A DNA stretch of 37,724 nucleotides from Candidatus Mediterraneibacter surreyensis (GTDB lineage Bacteria; Bacillota; Clostridia; Lachnospirales; Lachnospiraceae): contig DWYB01000081.1 of the NCBI GenBank assembly GCA_019118885.1, positions 1-37,724 of the forward strand, in the 5' to 3' direction. Shown here piece after piece: positions 1 through 8,309 of this stretch (within the stretch, counting starts at the first letter, position 1; each line of letters starts with the position of its first letter). The notes beneath the pieces were generated by a model that worked only from the letters and a program-made list of their open reading frames with translations, did no database searches and was not told the origin of the DNA. Position numbers and translations under genes: made by a program.

Positions 1-807
1 CATATCTCTCACCAGGCGGGACATCCGGCTGCATTCTGCGTCAATGACGTCCAGACAGGCCTGCGACTGCGGGTCGCTGTTATTATGGCTTTGCATGTCC
101 TGAAGGGCTTCTGTATTTGCCATGATCACAGCGAGCGGAGCTTTCAGCTCGTGAGAAGCAGCCGCAACAAAATCTTTCTGGCTTTTGATCATCTGCTCGC
201 TGGGAGTAAAGGCTCTTTTCAAAAGGAAACGGCTGACAAACATAATAACAACAAAAGAAATCAACCATATCCCCAGATACAGAGGCGCCTGATGGAGAAA
301 CAGAGACAAAACAGACCTTTTCGGATAAATAAGAGTAAGAGAGAGGCTGTCTCCGCTCTGTGTGCTGACGGTGGCAGGGATGGCGTAATAGCGATCGTGA
401 TGCAGCCCTTCTAATTCTATATAGCCGCCCTGCTCTGTGACCTGCCTAGTGCTCTGGAAACCGGCAGCATTTTGTATACCGATGCTCTGATCCGCTTTCT
501 GCAAAAGGATATCGAAGTCCGTGGGAAAGTTGGGCTCGCTTTTATACAGGATCTTTCCTTTTGAATCCCAGAGAGCGGCGTATACATTCATCTGCTTTTC
601 ATAATCAGAAAGAACAGTCTCCGGCTGTTCGATATCAGCTTCTAACTGATAGATGATCAGGGAAGCCATACGCTGGGTATAGGTTACATCGGCGGTTTGG
701 GCTGACTGATATGTGTTCCAGAAGGAAAAGGATAAAATCAGTGTGATGAGCACCATCAGGATCCCGGTCATAATAATATGAAGCCTGTTCAATAATTTCT
801 TAAGCAT
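1..807 (-). CDS. Sensor histidine kinase, N-terminal part (3' end outside window)
   Basis: This membrane sensor kinase is the partner of the response regulator just upstream (969-1658). Reading on the minus strand from the ATG at 805-807, 269 codons are open to the edge; the catalytic ATPase domain lies outside. TM1 is about residues 11-31, followed by an extracytoplasmic sensor of about 140 residues, then TM2 at about 174-197. The dimerisation/phosphoacceptor motif AASHELKAPL follows, with the predicted phosphorylated His at 219. A GGAGAAAG ribosome binding site precedes the start. The HELKAPL form of the H box is typical of the kinases paired with OmpR/PhoB regulators. The neighbouring ABC operon suggests it senses an envelope-active compound; the ligand is unknown. 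Confidence 0.9.
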   Translation of the reverse strand, partial: MLKKLLNRLHIIMTGILMVLITLILSFSFWNTYQSAQTADVTYTQRMASLIIYQLEADIEQPETVLSDYEKQMNVYAALWDSKGKILYKSEPNFPTDFDILLQKADQSIGIQNAAGFQSTRQVTEQGGYIELEGLHHDRYYAIPATVSTQSGDSLSLTLIYPKRSVLSLFLHQAPLYLGIWLISFVVIMFVSRFLLKRAFTPSEQMIKSQKDFVAAASHELKAPLAVIMANTEALQDMQSHNNSDPQSQACLDVIDAECSRMSRLVRDM

Positions 808-822
808 TCTCTTTCTCCTATC

Positions 823-990
823 TGGTAACAGTCCAGCACGCGCCATTCGTAAAACCGCACTTCGTGCTTATTGCGGCTGCCGCCGCTGTTTTACTCATTG
901 ACGGGCGCTCAGCTCATCTGAATACCAGTCAACGGATTCTTATGCGAGCATAAATCCGTCGACTGGCATCAGATGGCTGAACTGTTACCA
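823..990. repeat. Small inverted-repeat element between regulator and kinase genes
   Basis: The 160-nt gap between the regulator and kinase genes is bounded by a perfect 10-bp inverted repeat, TGGTAACAGT at 823-832 and ACTGTTACCA at 981-990. Inside is a long hairpin at 915-975. Its arms are CATCTGA (915-921) plus a 14-base arm (925-938), answered by 953-966 (13 of 14 paired) and TCAGATG (969-975), with an inner TTATG/CATAA stem and a CGAG loop. The right end runs into the last codons and the stop codon of the regulator. ATGGCTGAACTGTTA of this end (973-987) recurs at 1707-1721 on the other side of the regulator gene. It could be a MITE-like or REP-like repeat, or an intra-operon processing hairpin. 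Confidence 0.5.
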
Positions 991-1658
991 AATCTATACC
1001 CCGTTCCGTAGATGGTCTTGATCACGCAGCAGCTTCCCAGCTCTTTCAGACGTTTCCTGAGAAATGAGACGTAATTGTCAACATTTCCGGGAGCGATATC
1101 AGAATCGATTCCCCAGACAGTTAAGATTAACTGTTCCCGGGAAAAAGTCGTATCCGGCTGTTTCATCAGCGTATACATCAGGTCGGTTTCTTTTGCCGAG
1201 AGATCTAATTCATGTCCATTACATATCAGCCGCCGGTTCTCCCGGTCAAACTGAAGATCTGCATAGGTCAGAAGTTCCGACTCCTGTGTATTACCGGATC
1301 TCCGGGTCAGCGCCCGTATTCTTGCCATCAGTTCTCTGATATGGAAAGGTTTTACCAGATAATCGTCTGCCCCGCCGTCCAGACCTTCAATTCTGTCATC
1401 GATCGCCGCCATTCCCGTAATAATGATCACAGGAATCCGGATGCCCTTTCTCCGCATTGCCTTGATGATAGTCAGTCCGTCAATCACGGGGAGCATCCGG
1501 TCAACGATGGCGAGTTCATAGCCGCAGTCTTTATTTAATGCATAAAGCATGGCTGTTTCCCCGTCATTACAGACATCTACTGTATACCCATTCTTTATGA
1601 GCACATCCCGGATCGAACGGCAGAGATCCAGATCATCTTCCAATAGAAGTATTTTCAT
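969..1658 (-). CDS. OmpR/PhoB-family response regulator
   Basis: DNA-binding response regulator of 229 aa, normal length for the family. The receiver domain has the acidic pair E7/D8/D9, the phosphoacceptor D53 in IVDRMLP and the conserved K103 in LVKPF. The winged-helix DNA-binding domain fills about residues 130-225 and ends in the typical GTGYRF. The kinase gene at 1-807 follows on the same strand, so the two probably form one transcript. The gene diverges from the lipoprotein/ABC operon at 1851-5681, and mirrored direct repeats between them (1739-1802) are likely its binding sites. By gene order it resembles VncR-type systems beside exporters, but substrate and signal cannot be told from sequence. 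The last few residues (NSSAI) are encoded by the edge of an inverted-repeat element. Confidence 0.93.
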   Translation of the reverse strand: MKILLLEDDLDLCRSIRDVLIKNGYTVDVCNDGETAMLYALNKDCGYELAIVDRMLPVIDGLTIIKAMRRKGIRIPVIIITGMAAIDDRIEGLDGGADDYLVKPFHIRELMARIRALTRRSGNTQESELLTYADLQFDRENRRLICNGHELDLSAKETDLMYTLMKQPDTTFSREQLILTVWGIDSDIAPGNVDNYVSFLRKRLKELGSCCVIKTIYGTGYRFGNSSAI

Positions 1659-1694
1659 AAGTTATCCTGTCCTTTACTTATCCTTATAAGTCCC

Positions 1695-1716
1695 GTTCAG
1701 CCGTGTATGGCTGAAC
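1695..1716. repeat. Perfect 8-bp hairpin in regulator leader
   Basis: GTTCAGCC at 1695-1702 and GGCTGAAC at 1709-1716 form a perfect 8-bp stem with a 6-nt loop. It lies in the 5' leader of the response regulator mRNA (minus strand), downstream of the predicted -10 element at 1724-1729. It shares GGCTGAAC with the element at 973-990. Confidence 0.5.
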
Positions 1717-1723
1717 TGTTATT

Positions 1724-1816
1724 AGTATAGCAGAGAAATTCTCTAAAAGTTCTCTAAAAACTAAGGAAAAACAGTTCCATTTTTAGAGGAGTTTTAGAGA
1801 GGTTTTTCTGTAAGAT
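1724..1816. promoter_or_regulatory. Bidirectional promoter with mirrored 11-bp direct repeats
   Basis: On the minus strand TTTTAGAG occurs twice 11 bases apart (within 1739-1760), and exactly 11 bases beyond it lies a -10, TATACT (1729 down to 1724). On the plus strand TTTTAGAG occurs at 1781-1788 and 1792-1799, again 11 bases apart, and exactly 11 bases further is TAAGAT (1811-1816). Direct repeats with 11-bp period just upstream of a -10 are the usual binding geometry of OmpR/PhoB-family regulators, so the adjacent regulator probably activates both its own operon and the exporter operon. The plus-strand -10 overlaps the ATG at 1815, which rules that ATG out as the lipoprotein start. Confidence 0.75.
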
Positions 1817-1850
1817 GAGCGGGAAAACAAAAAGAATGGCGGAATGGAAA

Positions 1851-2345
1851 ATGAAACGTTTGATATTTACGAAAGCTATTTTGATTTTAGCCTGTGCGGC
1901 TTCTCTGGCCGGGTGTGGAAATATTCGGAAAGATACAGGCGCAGATGCCCCTTCGTACAGCCAGAATTCGGAAGGCGGTCAGTCGGCAGATACATCGAAT
2001 GAGGCACAATCACTGCTGGATTCTGCTACATTAGTCGGCTCTGTTACAGATTTTCAGGAGGGAAGTTTTCAGGTTATGGCTGACCAGACCAAAGATAACG
2101 GACAGACAGCAGTTGGCGCGGCACCCGGGATGGAAAGTGAAAGCGGCATGGAAAGTACAACGGTCTCCTACGGGGAAGACTGCGTATTTCAGATCGCAGA
2201 TATAGATATAAATACTCAAGCGGTCAATCTGGAAGATGCCTCTTCATCGGATGTCAAGAAGTCAACATCGGTTGCTGTCTATGGAGAAACACAAGAAAAC
2301 GGGGAGATTCATGCTGCAAAAGTGCTGATCACCCGGTTTCAGTAA
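1851..2345 (+). CDS. Lipoprotein with DUF5666-like domain, first gene of exporter operon
   Basis: Predicted secreted lipoprotein of 164 aa. The signal peptide (MKRLIF, then a hydrophobic core) ends in a clear lipobox, LAGC, with the lipidated Cys at residue 22. A Ser/Asp/Gln-rich linker follows, then a small beta-rich domain from about residue 60 with the pattern LVGSV..F..GSFQV and VAVYGET..NGEIHAAKVLI, which resembles DUF5666-type domains. The upstream in-frame ATGs at 1815 and 1836 are less likely, because 1815 falls inside the predicted -10 and 1851 gives the tightest signal peptide. The permease gene begins 15 bases downstream. It probably works at the cell surface with the exporter, as substrate-binding or accessory subunit; this is inferred from position. 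Confidence 0.8.
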   Translation: MKRLIFTKAILILACAASLAGCGNIRKDTGADAPSYSQNSEGGQSADTSNEAQSLLDSATLVGSVTDFQEGSFQVMADQTKDNGQTAVGAAPGMESESGMESTTVSYGEDCVFQIADIDINTQAVNLEDASSSDVKKSTSVAVYGETQENGEIHAAKVLITRFQ

Positions 2346-2360
2346 CAGGAGGGGGGAATA

Positions 2361-3578
2361 ATGCCTTTTTATCAAAGAAGTTTCCTTTATCTGATCAGGA
2401 AACGCACGAAATCACTTTTACTGCTGCTGATCTTCCTTTTAGTGAACAGTATGATTCTGAGTACAAACATGATCCTGCACGCCACAGAAAGAACAGCGGC
2501 CGCTATGCAGGAAAAAACGAAGGCGAAAGTAATATCTGAAATTACGGACACAGCAAATGAGATCACAGATAAGGAAGCAGAAAAGATTGAGAATTTAGCG
2601 AATGTTATTTCCGTAAACCGAATGGGGCAGCAGTCTGCGTACTTAACAGATCTTACTCCGGTTACTGCCAGCGATTCTGCCGAACCGGACAATCAGAAAG
2701 TCTGCCTGCAGTCTTTTGATGATATGAAAGCAGACAGCCCCTTTGAAGATCAGTCTTACCGGCTTACAGACGGGCAGCTGATCGGAACCGACAACCGATA
2801 CTGTGCTGTCGTCAATGCCGGGTTTGCCGAAGCAAACGGCTTACAGATTGGCGACAAAATTTCGCTGGAAGCAGAGGAAGGTAAAACGGTTACGGTTGAG
2901 ATCATCGGAGAGTATCTTGCCGGAAATGAAAACCGGCAGGAAAAGTCCACTCTTGCTGTTTACCGGGTGGAGAATCAGATCTATATCGACAATACAGCTT
3001 ATCTGGAATTGTTTGGTGACGGCTTTTATAAAGTATCTGCTTATACCGGACAGCCGGATCTTTTAGGCTCATTGGCCGGGGAGATACAGGAGATTTTACA
3101 GGATAAAGTCGAGGTTACTACATCCGATGCATTATATCAGCAGATGAAAGCTCCGCTCACACAGATTACAAGGGTCGTTGAACTGATGCGGATGCTTACG
3201 TTTATAACCGGTACTGTGATCGTCTCTCTGCTGCTGTGTATGTGGATGCGGAGCAGACAGAAAGAAATGGCTGTATTTCTCAGCATGGGCGAACAGAAAT
3301 TTACTATTTTTCTACAGGCACTGTTAGAGGCAGCAGTTCTGTTTCTGATTGCCATAGCCGGAGCCTGCGGATTCGGATGGCTGGCGGCTGAAGGGCTGCA
3401 GAGTATGCTGTTTACTTCAATGACCCAAGATATTTCTCTGCAAGTCTCCTTACAGTTTGCTGATATTGTATTGTTGCTGGGGATTGGAAGTGTGGTTGTT
3501 GTCATTGCTGTCATGGTATCCCTGGTGCCGGTGATCCGAGCAAATCCGAAAGATATCTTATCACGAATGGAGGGATAA
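2361..3578 (+). CDS. ABC transporter permease, FtsX family
   Basis: Membrane subunit of 405 aa of a MacB/FtsX-type exporter. The N-terminal TM segment (about residues 16-37) anchors a large extracytoplasmic domain of about 220 residues. The C-terminal FtsX domain has three TM segments, at about 275-297, 315-345 and 365-392, and ends in the typical NPKDILSRMEG. An AGGAGGGGGG ribosome binding site sits 6-8 bases before the ATG. The gene lies between the lipoprotein and a second permease, 4 bases from the latter, so translation is probably coupled. The lipoprotein, permease, permease, ATPase order with an adjacent two-component system recalls Vex/VncRS-like exporters; cargo unknown. Confidence 0.9.
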   Translation: MPFYQRSFLYLIRKRTKSLLLLLIFLLVNSMILSTNMILHATERTAAAMQEKTKAKVISEITDTANEITDKEAEKIENLANVISVNRMGQQSAYLTDLTPVTASDSAEPDNQKVCLQSFDDMKADSPFEDQSYRLTDGQLIGTDNRYCAVVNAGFAEANGLQIGDKISLEAEEGKTVTVEIIGEYLAGNENRQEKSTLAVYRVENQIYIDNTAYLELFGDGFYKVSAYTGQPDLLGSLAGEIQEILQDKVEVTTSDALYQQMKAPLTQITRVVELMRMLTFITGTVIVSLLLCMWMRSRQKEMAVFLSMGEQKFTIFLQALLEAAVLFLIAIAGACGFGWLAAEGLQSMLFTSMTQDISLQVSLQFADIVLLLGIGSVVVVIAVMVSLVPVIRANPKDILSRMEG

Positions 3579-3582
3579 CAAG

Positions 3583-5028
3583 ATGAATTTATTTGAGAGA
3601 GCGGTCCGGTCCTGCTATAGAAAACCGGTAAAGAGCATCCTGCTTTTGCTCGTTGTGTGTATTATCAGCCTCCTCTTCCTTTCCGGTATGGCGAGCCGTT
3701 CTGCCAATATTGCTGTAAATGACAGTACCCGGCAGGCTATCGGCGCAGGATTTTTACTGGAAGGCAATCCGGAGGACAGAACCCGCCGATTAGAGGAAGC
3801 AAGTCAAAAAATCTCAGAATTATATGAAGACGGACAGGGAAGTTATGCGGGAGTACATTCGTACAAAACCAATGTCGGTGGTGCGGAAGGATGGGGCGTA
3901 TCAACGGATAATTCCTTTGAATCACTTAAATTAGAAGATATTGAGAAGATTGCAGAAACAGAAGGGATCTCTGACTACAATATCATGACAGCACCGACAG
4001 CTGTAAAGCAGGAAAACTTTGAGCGGATTGAAGATCCGGATACTGACCAGACCAATGATTTCGGAGGCGTCACGCTGATCGGGAACCTGGATATGACGAT
4101 GGATTCCAATGTTCTTTCCGGAAATGTCAGCATAAAAGAAGGGCGTATGATAACGCCGGAAGATGTGAATGTATGTGTGATTTCCGAAGAACTGGCAGAA
4201 AAGAATCAGCTGAAAGTCGGCGATACCTTGAAATTTCATCCCGTCAAAGAGGAGGGACCTGTGCAGGAAGCGGAAATTGTCGGGATATATCAGGTAAAAG
4301 AAAAGATAAAGCCCTATATGTCCGGCGATACATTCCGTTCGGAAAATATTATTTTTACAGATCTCCATTTTCCGGAGAAAGTGGAGCAGGATGATCCGCT
4401 GTATGAAAAGGCGTATTTCAAGGTGGCGGATGTAGATAACTATGAGGCTGTGAAAGAAGCAATCAAGAAAACGGATATAGACTGGCGGCGCTATGACCTG
4501 ATCGACAATAACGGAAATCTTGATACAATGGCATCTAACTTTAATGATCTCGAAAAGATCAGCAATACGCTGCTTATCGTTGTCACGGCCGCCAGTTTCG
4601 CAATTTTGTTTCTGATCTTCATTTTCTGGATCAGAAACCGGACGAATGAAATCGGGATTCTGATGTCGCTGGGCATTGCAAAGGGGAAAATACTTTTACA
4701 GATCTTGAGCGAGGCGTTCCTGATCGGGATCGCGGCAACAGCTCTTTCTTTCCTGTTCGCTCCGGCGGTATCAAATGCCGCAGCGGACTATCTGGCAGGG
4801 CAGCAGGAGCAGCAGGCAGAGTTGCAGAAAGAAATGGATGCGGGGAAAGTTGCAACTGACTATCAGGCACCGGAGCTGACGGTAACAAAGGTAGAGACAG
4901 AGATCACGCCTTTTATGCTGACTGCGGACGCCACGGGAGTAAGCGCGCTGATCATAGCATCTACGTGTGCGGCAGGTATCCTGATCTTCCGGAAAAATCC
5001 GAAAGATATCTTGAGTGAAATGAGTTAG
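3583..5028 (+). CDS. ABC transporter permease, FtsX family
   Basis: Second membrane subunit of the exporter, 481 aa. TM1 is at about residues 16-36, followed by an extracytoplasmic domain of about 290 residues and a C-terminal FtsX domain with TM segments at about 328-350, 375-400 and 450-470. It ends in NPKDILSEMS, closely matching the end of the first permease, so the two are probably a heterodimer pair. A Gln/Glu-rich stretch near 405-425 lies in the loop between the last two TM segments and has no counterpart in the first permease. The ATPase gene starts 14 bases downstream after a GGAGG site. Confidence 0.9.
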   Translation: MNLFERAVRSCYRKPVKSILLLLVVCIISLLFLSGMASRSANIAVNDSTRQAIGAGFLLEGNPEDRTRRLEEASQKISELYEDGQGSYAGVHSYKTNVGGAEGWGVSTDNSFESLKLEDIEKIAETEGISDYNIMTAPTAVKQENFERIEDPDTDQTNDFGGVTLIGNLDMTMDSNVLSGNVSIKEGRMITPEDVNVCVISEELAEKNQLKVGDTLKFHPVKEEGPVQEAEIVGIYQVKEKIKPYMSGDTFRSENIIFTDLHFPEKVEQDDPLYEKAYFKVADVDNYEAVKEAIKKTDIDWRRYDLIDNNGNLDTMASNFNDLEKISNTLLIVVTAASFAILFLIFIFWIRNRTNEIGILMSLGIAKGKILLQILSEAFLIGIAATALSFLFAPAVSNAAADYLAGQQEQQAELQKEMDAGKVATDYQAPELTVTKVETEITPFMLTADATGVSALIIASTCAAGILIFRKNPKDILSEMS

Positions 5029-5042
5029 GAGGTAATATAAAA

Positions 5043-5681
5043 ATGATCATTGAGGCAAGGAATATCATGTATTCTTACAAATCCAAACGGGATACATTGG
5101 TTTTAAAACAGGTTTCGGCCGCTTTTAAAGAGAGAACTTTCTATGCGATCGTCGGCCCCAGCGGCTCAGGGAAGACAACATTCCTTTCTCTTCTGGCCGG
5201 ACTGGACAGCCCGGTGTCGGGAAGCATCCTCTATAATGGTGAGAATATCCGCAAAAAGGGGCTGAATTATCACCGCAGGCACGATATATCTCTGGTCTTT
5301 CAGAACTACAACCTGATCGATTATCTGACCACGGAAGAAAATGTAAAGCTGGGCGGAAAAGAAAATGCGGAGAAGCTGTTACAGGAAGTTGGCATTCCCG
5401 GAGAGGACTGGAAACGAAATGTACTGCAGCTTTCCGGAGGCCAGCAGCAGCGCGTGGCGATCGCCCGGGCTCTGGCGAGTGAGTCGAAGGTGCTTTTGGC
5501 AGATGAACCGACAGGAAATCTGGACGAGGATACATCCGCGGGGATCATTGAGCTTCTGAAAAGGACGGCCCATGAATCGGGGAAATGCGTGATCGTGGTG
5601 ACGCATAGCAGACAGCTTGCGGAAGAAGCGGATGAGGTACTGGAAATAAAGGAGGGGAAACTGAAAAAATGTAAATTTTGA
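5043..5681 (+). CDS. ABC transporter ATP-binding protein
   Basis: Cytoplasmic ATPase of 212 aa, of the LolD/MacB type that powers FtsX exporters. Visible motifs are Walker A GPSGSGKT (about residues 38-45), the Q-loop in VFQNYNL, the signature [15 protein letters not shown], Walker [13 protein letters not shown] and the switch His in VVTHSR. It completes the four-gene operon that starts with the lipoprotein at 1851. A GGAGG ribosome binding site precedes the ATG. No clear terminator was found in the 50 bases after the stop. Confidence 0.95.
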   Translation: MIIEARNIMYSYKSKRDTLVLKQVSAAFKERTFYAIVGPSGSGKTTFLSLLAGLDSPVSGSILYNGENIRKKGLNYHRRHDISLVFQNYNLIDYLTTEENVKLGGKENAEKLLQEVGIPGEDWKRNVLQLSGGQQQRVAIARALASESKVLLADEPTGNLDEDTSAGIIELLKRTAHESGKCVIVVTHSRQLAEEADEVLEIKEGKLKKCKF

Positions 5682-5703
5682 TTATGGATGAAATTTTACA
5701 ATG

Positions 5704-5771
5704 AAATAAAATTGTACGGGTATAAAACGACAAAAAGTTGATTATAATAAAATTGTGCGGTATAATAATGA
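5704..5771 (+). promoter_or_regulatory. Promoter and 42-bp-spaced repeat upstream of AAA gene
   Basis: TTGATT (5738-5743), a 17-bp spacer and a perfect TATAAT (5761-5766) form a good sigma-A promoter, placing transcription start near 5773. A block reading ATAAAATTGTACGGG with TATAA occurs at 5706-5725 and again as ATAAAATTGTGCGG with TATAA at 5747-5765, about 42 bases apart, the second copy spanning the promoter spacer. This may be an operator or a promoter duplication. Confidence 0.6.
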
Positions 5772-5797
5772 TAAAATCGAAGAGGGATGTGAAATGT

Positions 5798-7012
5798 ATG
5801 GAAATGATAAGACGAAATCTATATCTGGACCAGATTCGGCCGTTCATAGACCAGGATTTAATAAAAGTGCTCATCGGTCTTAGAAGAAGTGGAAAGACTA
5901 TCCTGCTTTCACAGATACGTGATATTCTTCTGGAACAGGGAGTCCCGAAAGAAAATATCATTGAAATTAATTTTGAATCCAGGCGGTATAGAAAGCTGGA
6001 GGATGCGGATACATTTTATCAGTATGTGACAGAACATGCAGAAAAGGCGAATGGAAAAGTATACCTGTTTCTGGATGAGATTCAGCATGTGACAGAATGG
6101 CACTCAGTAATTCCGTCTTTCCGAATCGATTTTGACTGTGATATTTATGTAACCGGTTCTAATAGCAAACTGCTTTCCGGTGAACTGGCTACATACATGG
6201 CAGGCAGGTATGTTTCCTTTCATGTGTATCCTTTTATTCTTTCTGAGATACGGGATTTTTATGAAAAAAATTCTGTTCCCTATACGAATGAACAAATCTT
6301 TACAGAATATTTGAAATACGGCGGCCTGCCTATGCGTCTGGCTCTTCCGGATGAACACTCCGTTCGCACTTATCTGGAAGATGTTTATGATTCGGTCGTC
6401 ATGAAAGATATTCTTTCCAGGTATGCCATTCGAAATGAGAGTTTATTACGGAAACTGTTGGAATTTCTGCTGGATAATATCGGAAATCCGTTTTCGGCAA
6501 GATCCATCTGTCGGGCGCTAATCACAAGCGGGCAGTCAACGACGGTAGAAACGATATTGAATTATATTGACAAACTCCAGGCAGGCATGATCCTTTCAAA
6601 AGCTGAGAGATATGATATCAAAGGGAAAAATATACTTGCATCTACAGAAAAATATTATGCCGGAGATATCGGTCTGCGCAATGTGAGCAAGGCAAGTGAA
6701 CAGATTGATACAAGTAAATTGTTTGAGAATGTAGTGTATCTGGAAATGCTAAGCCGCGGGTATGACGTTAAGGTAGGCAAGCTGGACACGCAGGAAATTG
6801 ATTTTGTCTGCTATAAAGGCCAGAAAAAACTTTATATCCAGGTGGCATATGTTCTGACGGAAGATTGTATTGAGAGGGAGTTTGGAAATCTGGAAAAGAT
6901 TGATGATAACTATCCAAAGTATGTGATCAGTAGTGATATCGTAGATATGAGCAGAAACGGGATTGTTCATTATAATATCATAGATTTCCTGTTGAACAGG
7001 AAAAAAACTTGA
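5798..7012 (+). CDS. AAA family ATPase with DUF4143 C-terminal domain
   Basis: ATPase of 404 aa. It has Walker A GLRRSGKT (residues 27-34), Walker B VYLFLDEIQHV (about 91-101), and the family block from YVTGSNSKLLSGE through AGRY to VYPF. The C-terminal half carries the DUF4143 restriction-fold-like motif, ENVVYLEML...EIDFV...YIQVAY. Members are widespread in anaerobic Firmicutes, Bacteroidota and archaea, often as stand-alone accessory genes; the biochemical role is unclear. The ATG at 5798 is chosen because a TTG start at 5738 would lie inside the -35 element and GAGGG precedes 5798. It stands alone with its own promoter and a terminator at 7155. Confidence 0.88.
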   Translation: MEMIRRNLYLDQIRPFIDQDLIKVLIGLRRSGKTILLSQIRDILLEQGVPKENIIEINFESRRYRKLEDADTFYQYVTEHAEKANGKVYLFLDEIQHVTEWHSVIPSFRIDFDCDIYVTGSNSKLLSGELATYMAGRYVSFHVYPFILSEIRDFYEKNSVPYTNEQIFTEYLKYGGLPMRLALPDEHSVRTYLEDVYDSVVMKDILSRYAIRNESLLRKLLEFLLDNIGNPFSARSICRALITSGQSTTVETILNYIDKLQAGMILSKAERYDIKGKNILASTEKYYAGDIGLRNVSKASEQIDTSKLFENVVYLEMLSRGYDVKVGKLDTQEIDFVCYKGQKKLYIQVAYVLTEDCIEREFGNLEKIDDNYPKYVISSDIVDMSRNGIVHYNIIDFLLNRKKT

Positions 7013-7154
7013 CTTGTGGCTAAATTCGGGGCAAAATAAAGCCACAAAAAATGGGTATGGACGTCTGGTTGTCATGGATATTGAATATTAAGAACGAACC
7101 GAGTAAAACAGTCCATGTTATGACTGTACAGTATCAGTACTTGAATATATAACG

Positions 7155-7193
7155 AAGAGTCAGAGCAGCGAAAAACTCTGACTCTTCCTTATT
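7155..7193 (+). terminator. Rho-independent terminator after AAA gene
   Basis: AAGAGTCAGAG (7155-7165) pairs perfectly with CTCTGACTCTT (7176-7186), an 11-bp stem with a 10-nt loop, followed by CCTTATTTA. It lies 140 bases after the AAA stop. The intervening bases hold ACTGTACAGT (7123-7132), a perfect 10-bp palindrome of unknown role. Confidence 0.75.
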
Positions 7194-7235
7194 TACTCCA
7201 AAGAGAGATCAGCCATAAAAGTTTTAAAATCTCTA

Positions 7236-7266
7236 TTGACCCTCACGCGACGTCATAGGTTAAAGT
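7236..7266 (+). promoter_or_regulatory. MerR-type promoter with 19-bp spacer
   Basis: TTGACC (7236-7241) and TAAAGT (7261-7266) are separated by exactly 19 bases, the over-long spacer characteristic of promoters remodelled by MerR-family activators. The spacer begins CTCACG and contains ACGTCATAGG, a partial dyad like known TipA-type operators. It lies just before the TipA-like gene, so autoregulation is expected. Confidence 0.8.
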
Positions 7267-7296
7267 GAAGCTATCAAGAGAAGGAGGGCAGCAGTT

Positions 7297-8148
7297 ATGA
7301 GGACGGTAAAGGAAATATCAGATTTAACCGGTATCAGCGTGCGCACGCTTCACTATTATGATGAAATCGGGTTATTAAAGCCTACAGATAAAAGTGAGGT
7401 GGGATACCGGCTTTATGACGATAAGGCCCTGGAAACATTACAACAGATTTTGTTTTTTCGGGAATTTGATATCCCTTTGAAAGAAATCAAAGCTGTCATG
7501 GAGAATCCGGCTCTTGAGAAACATCAGATCCTGAAGATGCAGAGAGAAATGCTTATGGCGAAGAAAGAGCGTTTAGAAAGTCTAATCGCCAGCATTGACA
7601 GGATTTTGAAAGGAGAGAACAGGATGGATTTTGAAGTGTTCAGCAAAAATGAATTAGAGGATATGTACAATGCCATGGAAGCAAATATGAGTGAAGCGCA
7701 GAAAAATATCTTTATTGAGCATTATGGCAGTATGGAAGCATGGAAAAAGAATTTCCTTGAAAGCGCTGCAAGCGAGGCAGTCCAGAAAAATTTCCGGAAA
7801 ATCGTTGAATGGTACGGGAGTAAGGAAAAAGCTCTGGAAGCATCGAAAAATCCGGCGAATCCGGAAATCTTCCCTGCATATCAGAAACGTCTCGGCACAA
7901 TTATAAAAAAGCTGGCGGATCTAAAAGGGAAGGATGTGAATTCCTTTGAGGTGAGAGAATTAGTCGGGGAATATGATTTTGTTACAAAACAGATGTTCCA
8001 ACTGCGGGACGCGACAGATATGGTGCTTGAAATAGCGGGTGCTTACCGGACAAATCCGGAAATACAGGCGGCACAGGATTCTGTTTACGGAGAAGGAACG
8101 ACGGAGTTTATCGGACGGGCGATGGAAGCCTTTTATGGGAAACCATAA
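7297..8148 (+). CDS. MerR-family regulator with TipAS effector-binding domain
   Basis: Transcription activator of 283 aa. The N-terminal MerR helix-turn-helix is clear (SDLTGISVRTLHYYDEIGLL, residues 8-27) with the wing GYRLYDD, followed by a coiled-coil dimerisation helix at about 75-110. The C-terminal TipAS-type domain (about 125-280) has the IEHYGSMEAW and FIGRAMEAFYGKP signatures. In Streptomyces TipA this domain binds thiopeptides and related drugs. A strong AAGGAGG site precedes the ATG, and a 19-bp-spacer promoter lies upstream. The last 90 bases of the gene and its terminator are duplicated at 9044-9193. No separate target operon follows directly. Confidence 0.92.
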   Translation: MRTVKEISDLTGISVRTLHYYDEIGLLKPTDKSEVGYRLYDDKALETLQQILFFREFDIPLKEIKAVMENPALEKHQILKMQREMLMAKKERLESLIASIDRILKGENRMDFEVFSKNELEDMYNAMEANMSEAQKNIFIEHYGSMEAWKKNFLESAASEAVQKNFRKIVEWYGSKEKALEASKNPANPEIFPAYQKRLGTIIKKLADLKGKDVNSFEVRELVGEYDFVTKQMFQLRDATDMVLEIAGAYRTNPEIQAAQDSVYGEGTTEFIGRAMEAFYGKP

Positions 8149-8170
8149 TCAGAGATCATAACTACGGATT

Positions 8171-8208
8171 AAAGATGCCGGAGTCGGGTACAGGGCTCCG
8201 GCATCTTT
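8171..8208 (+). terminator. Terminator of the MerR gene (first copy)
   Basis: A perfect 13-bp stem: AAAGATGCCGGAG (8171-8183) with CTCCGGCATCTTT (8196-8208), with A and T flanks so that it can work in both directions. An identical copy is at 9156-9193. Confidence 0.85.
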
Positions 8209-8309
8209 GATGACAGTAAAATATTTAAACTTTATCTATTGTAGTTTGGAGCGGCCTTTTGTGATAGAATGAAACGAGGAAAAATAACAAAAGTCTGTGA
8301 GGCGGAAAA

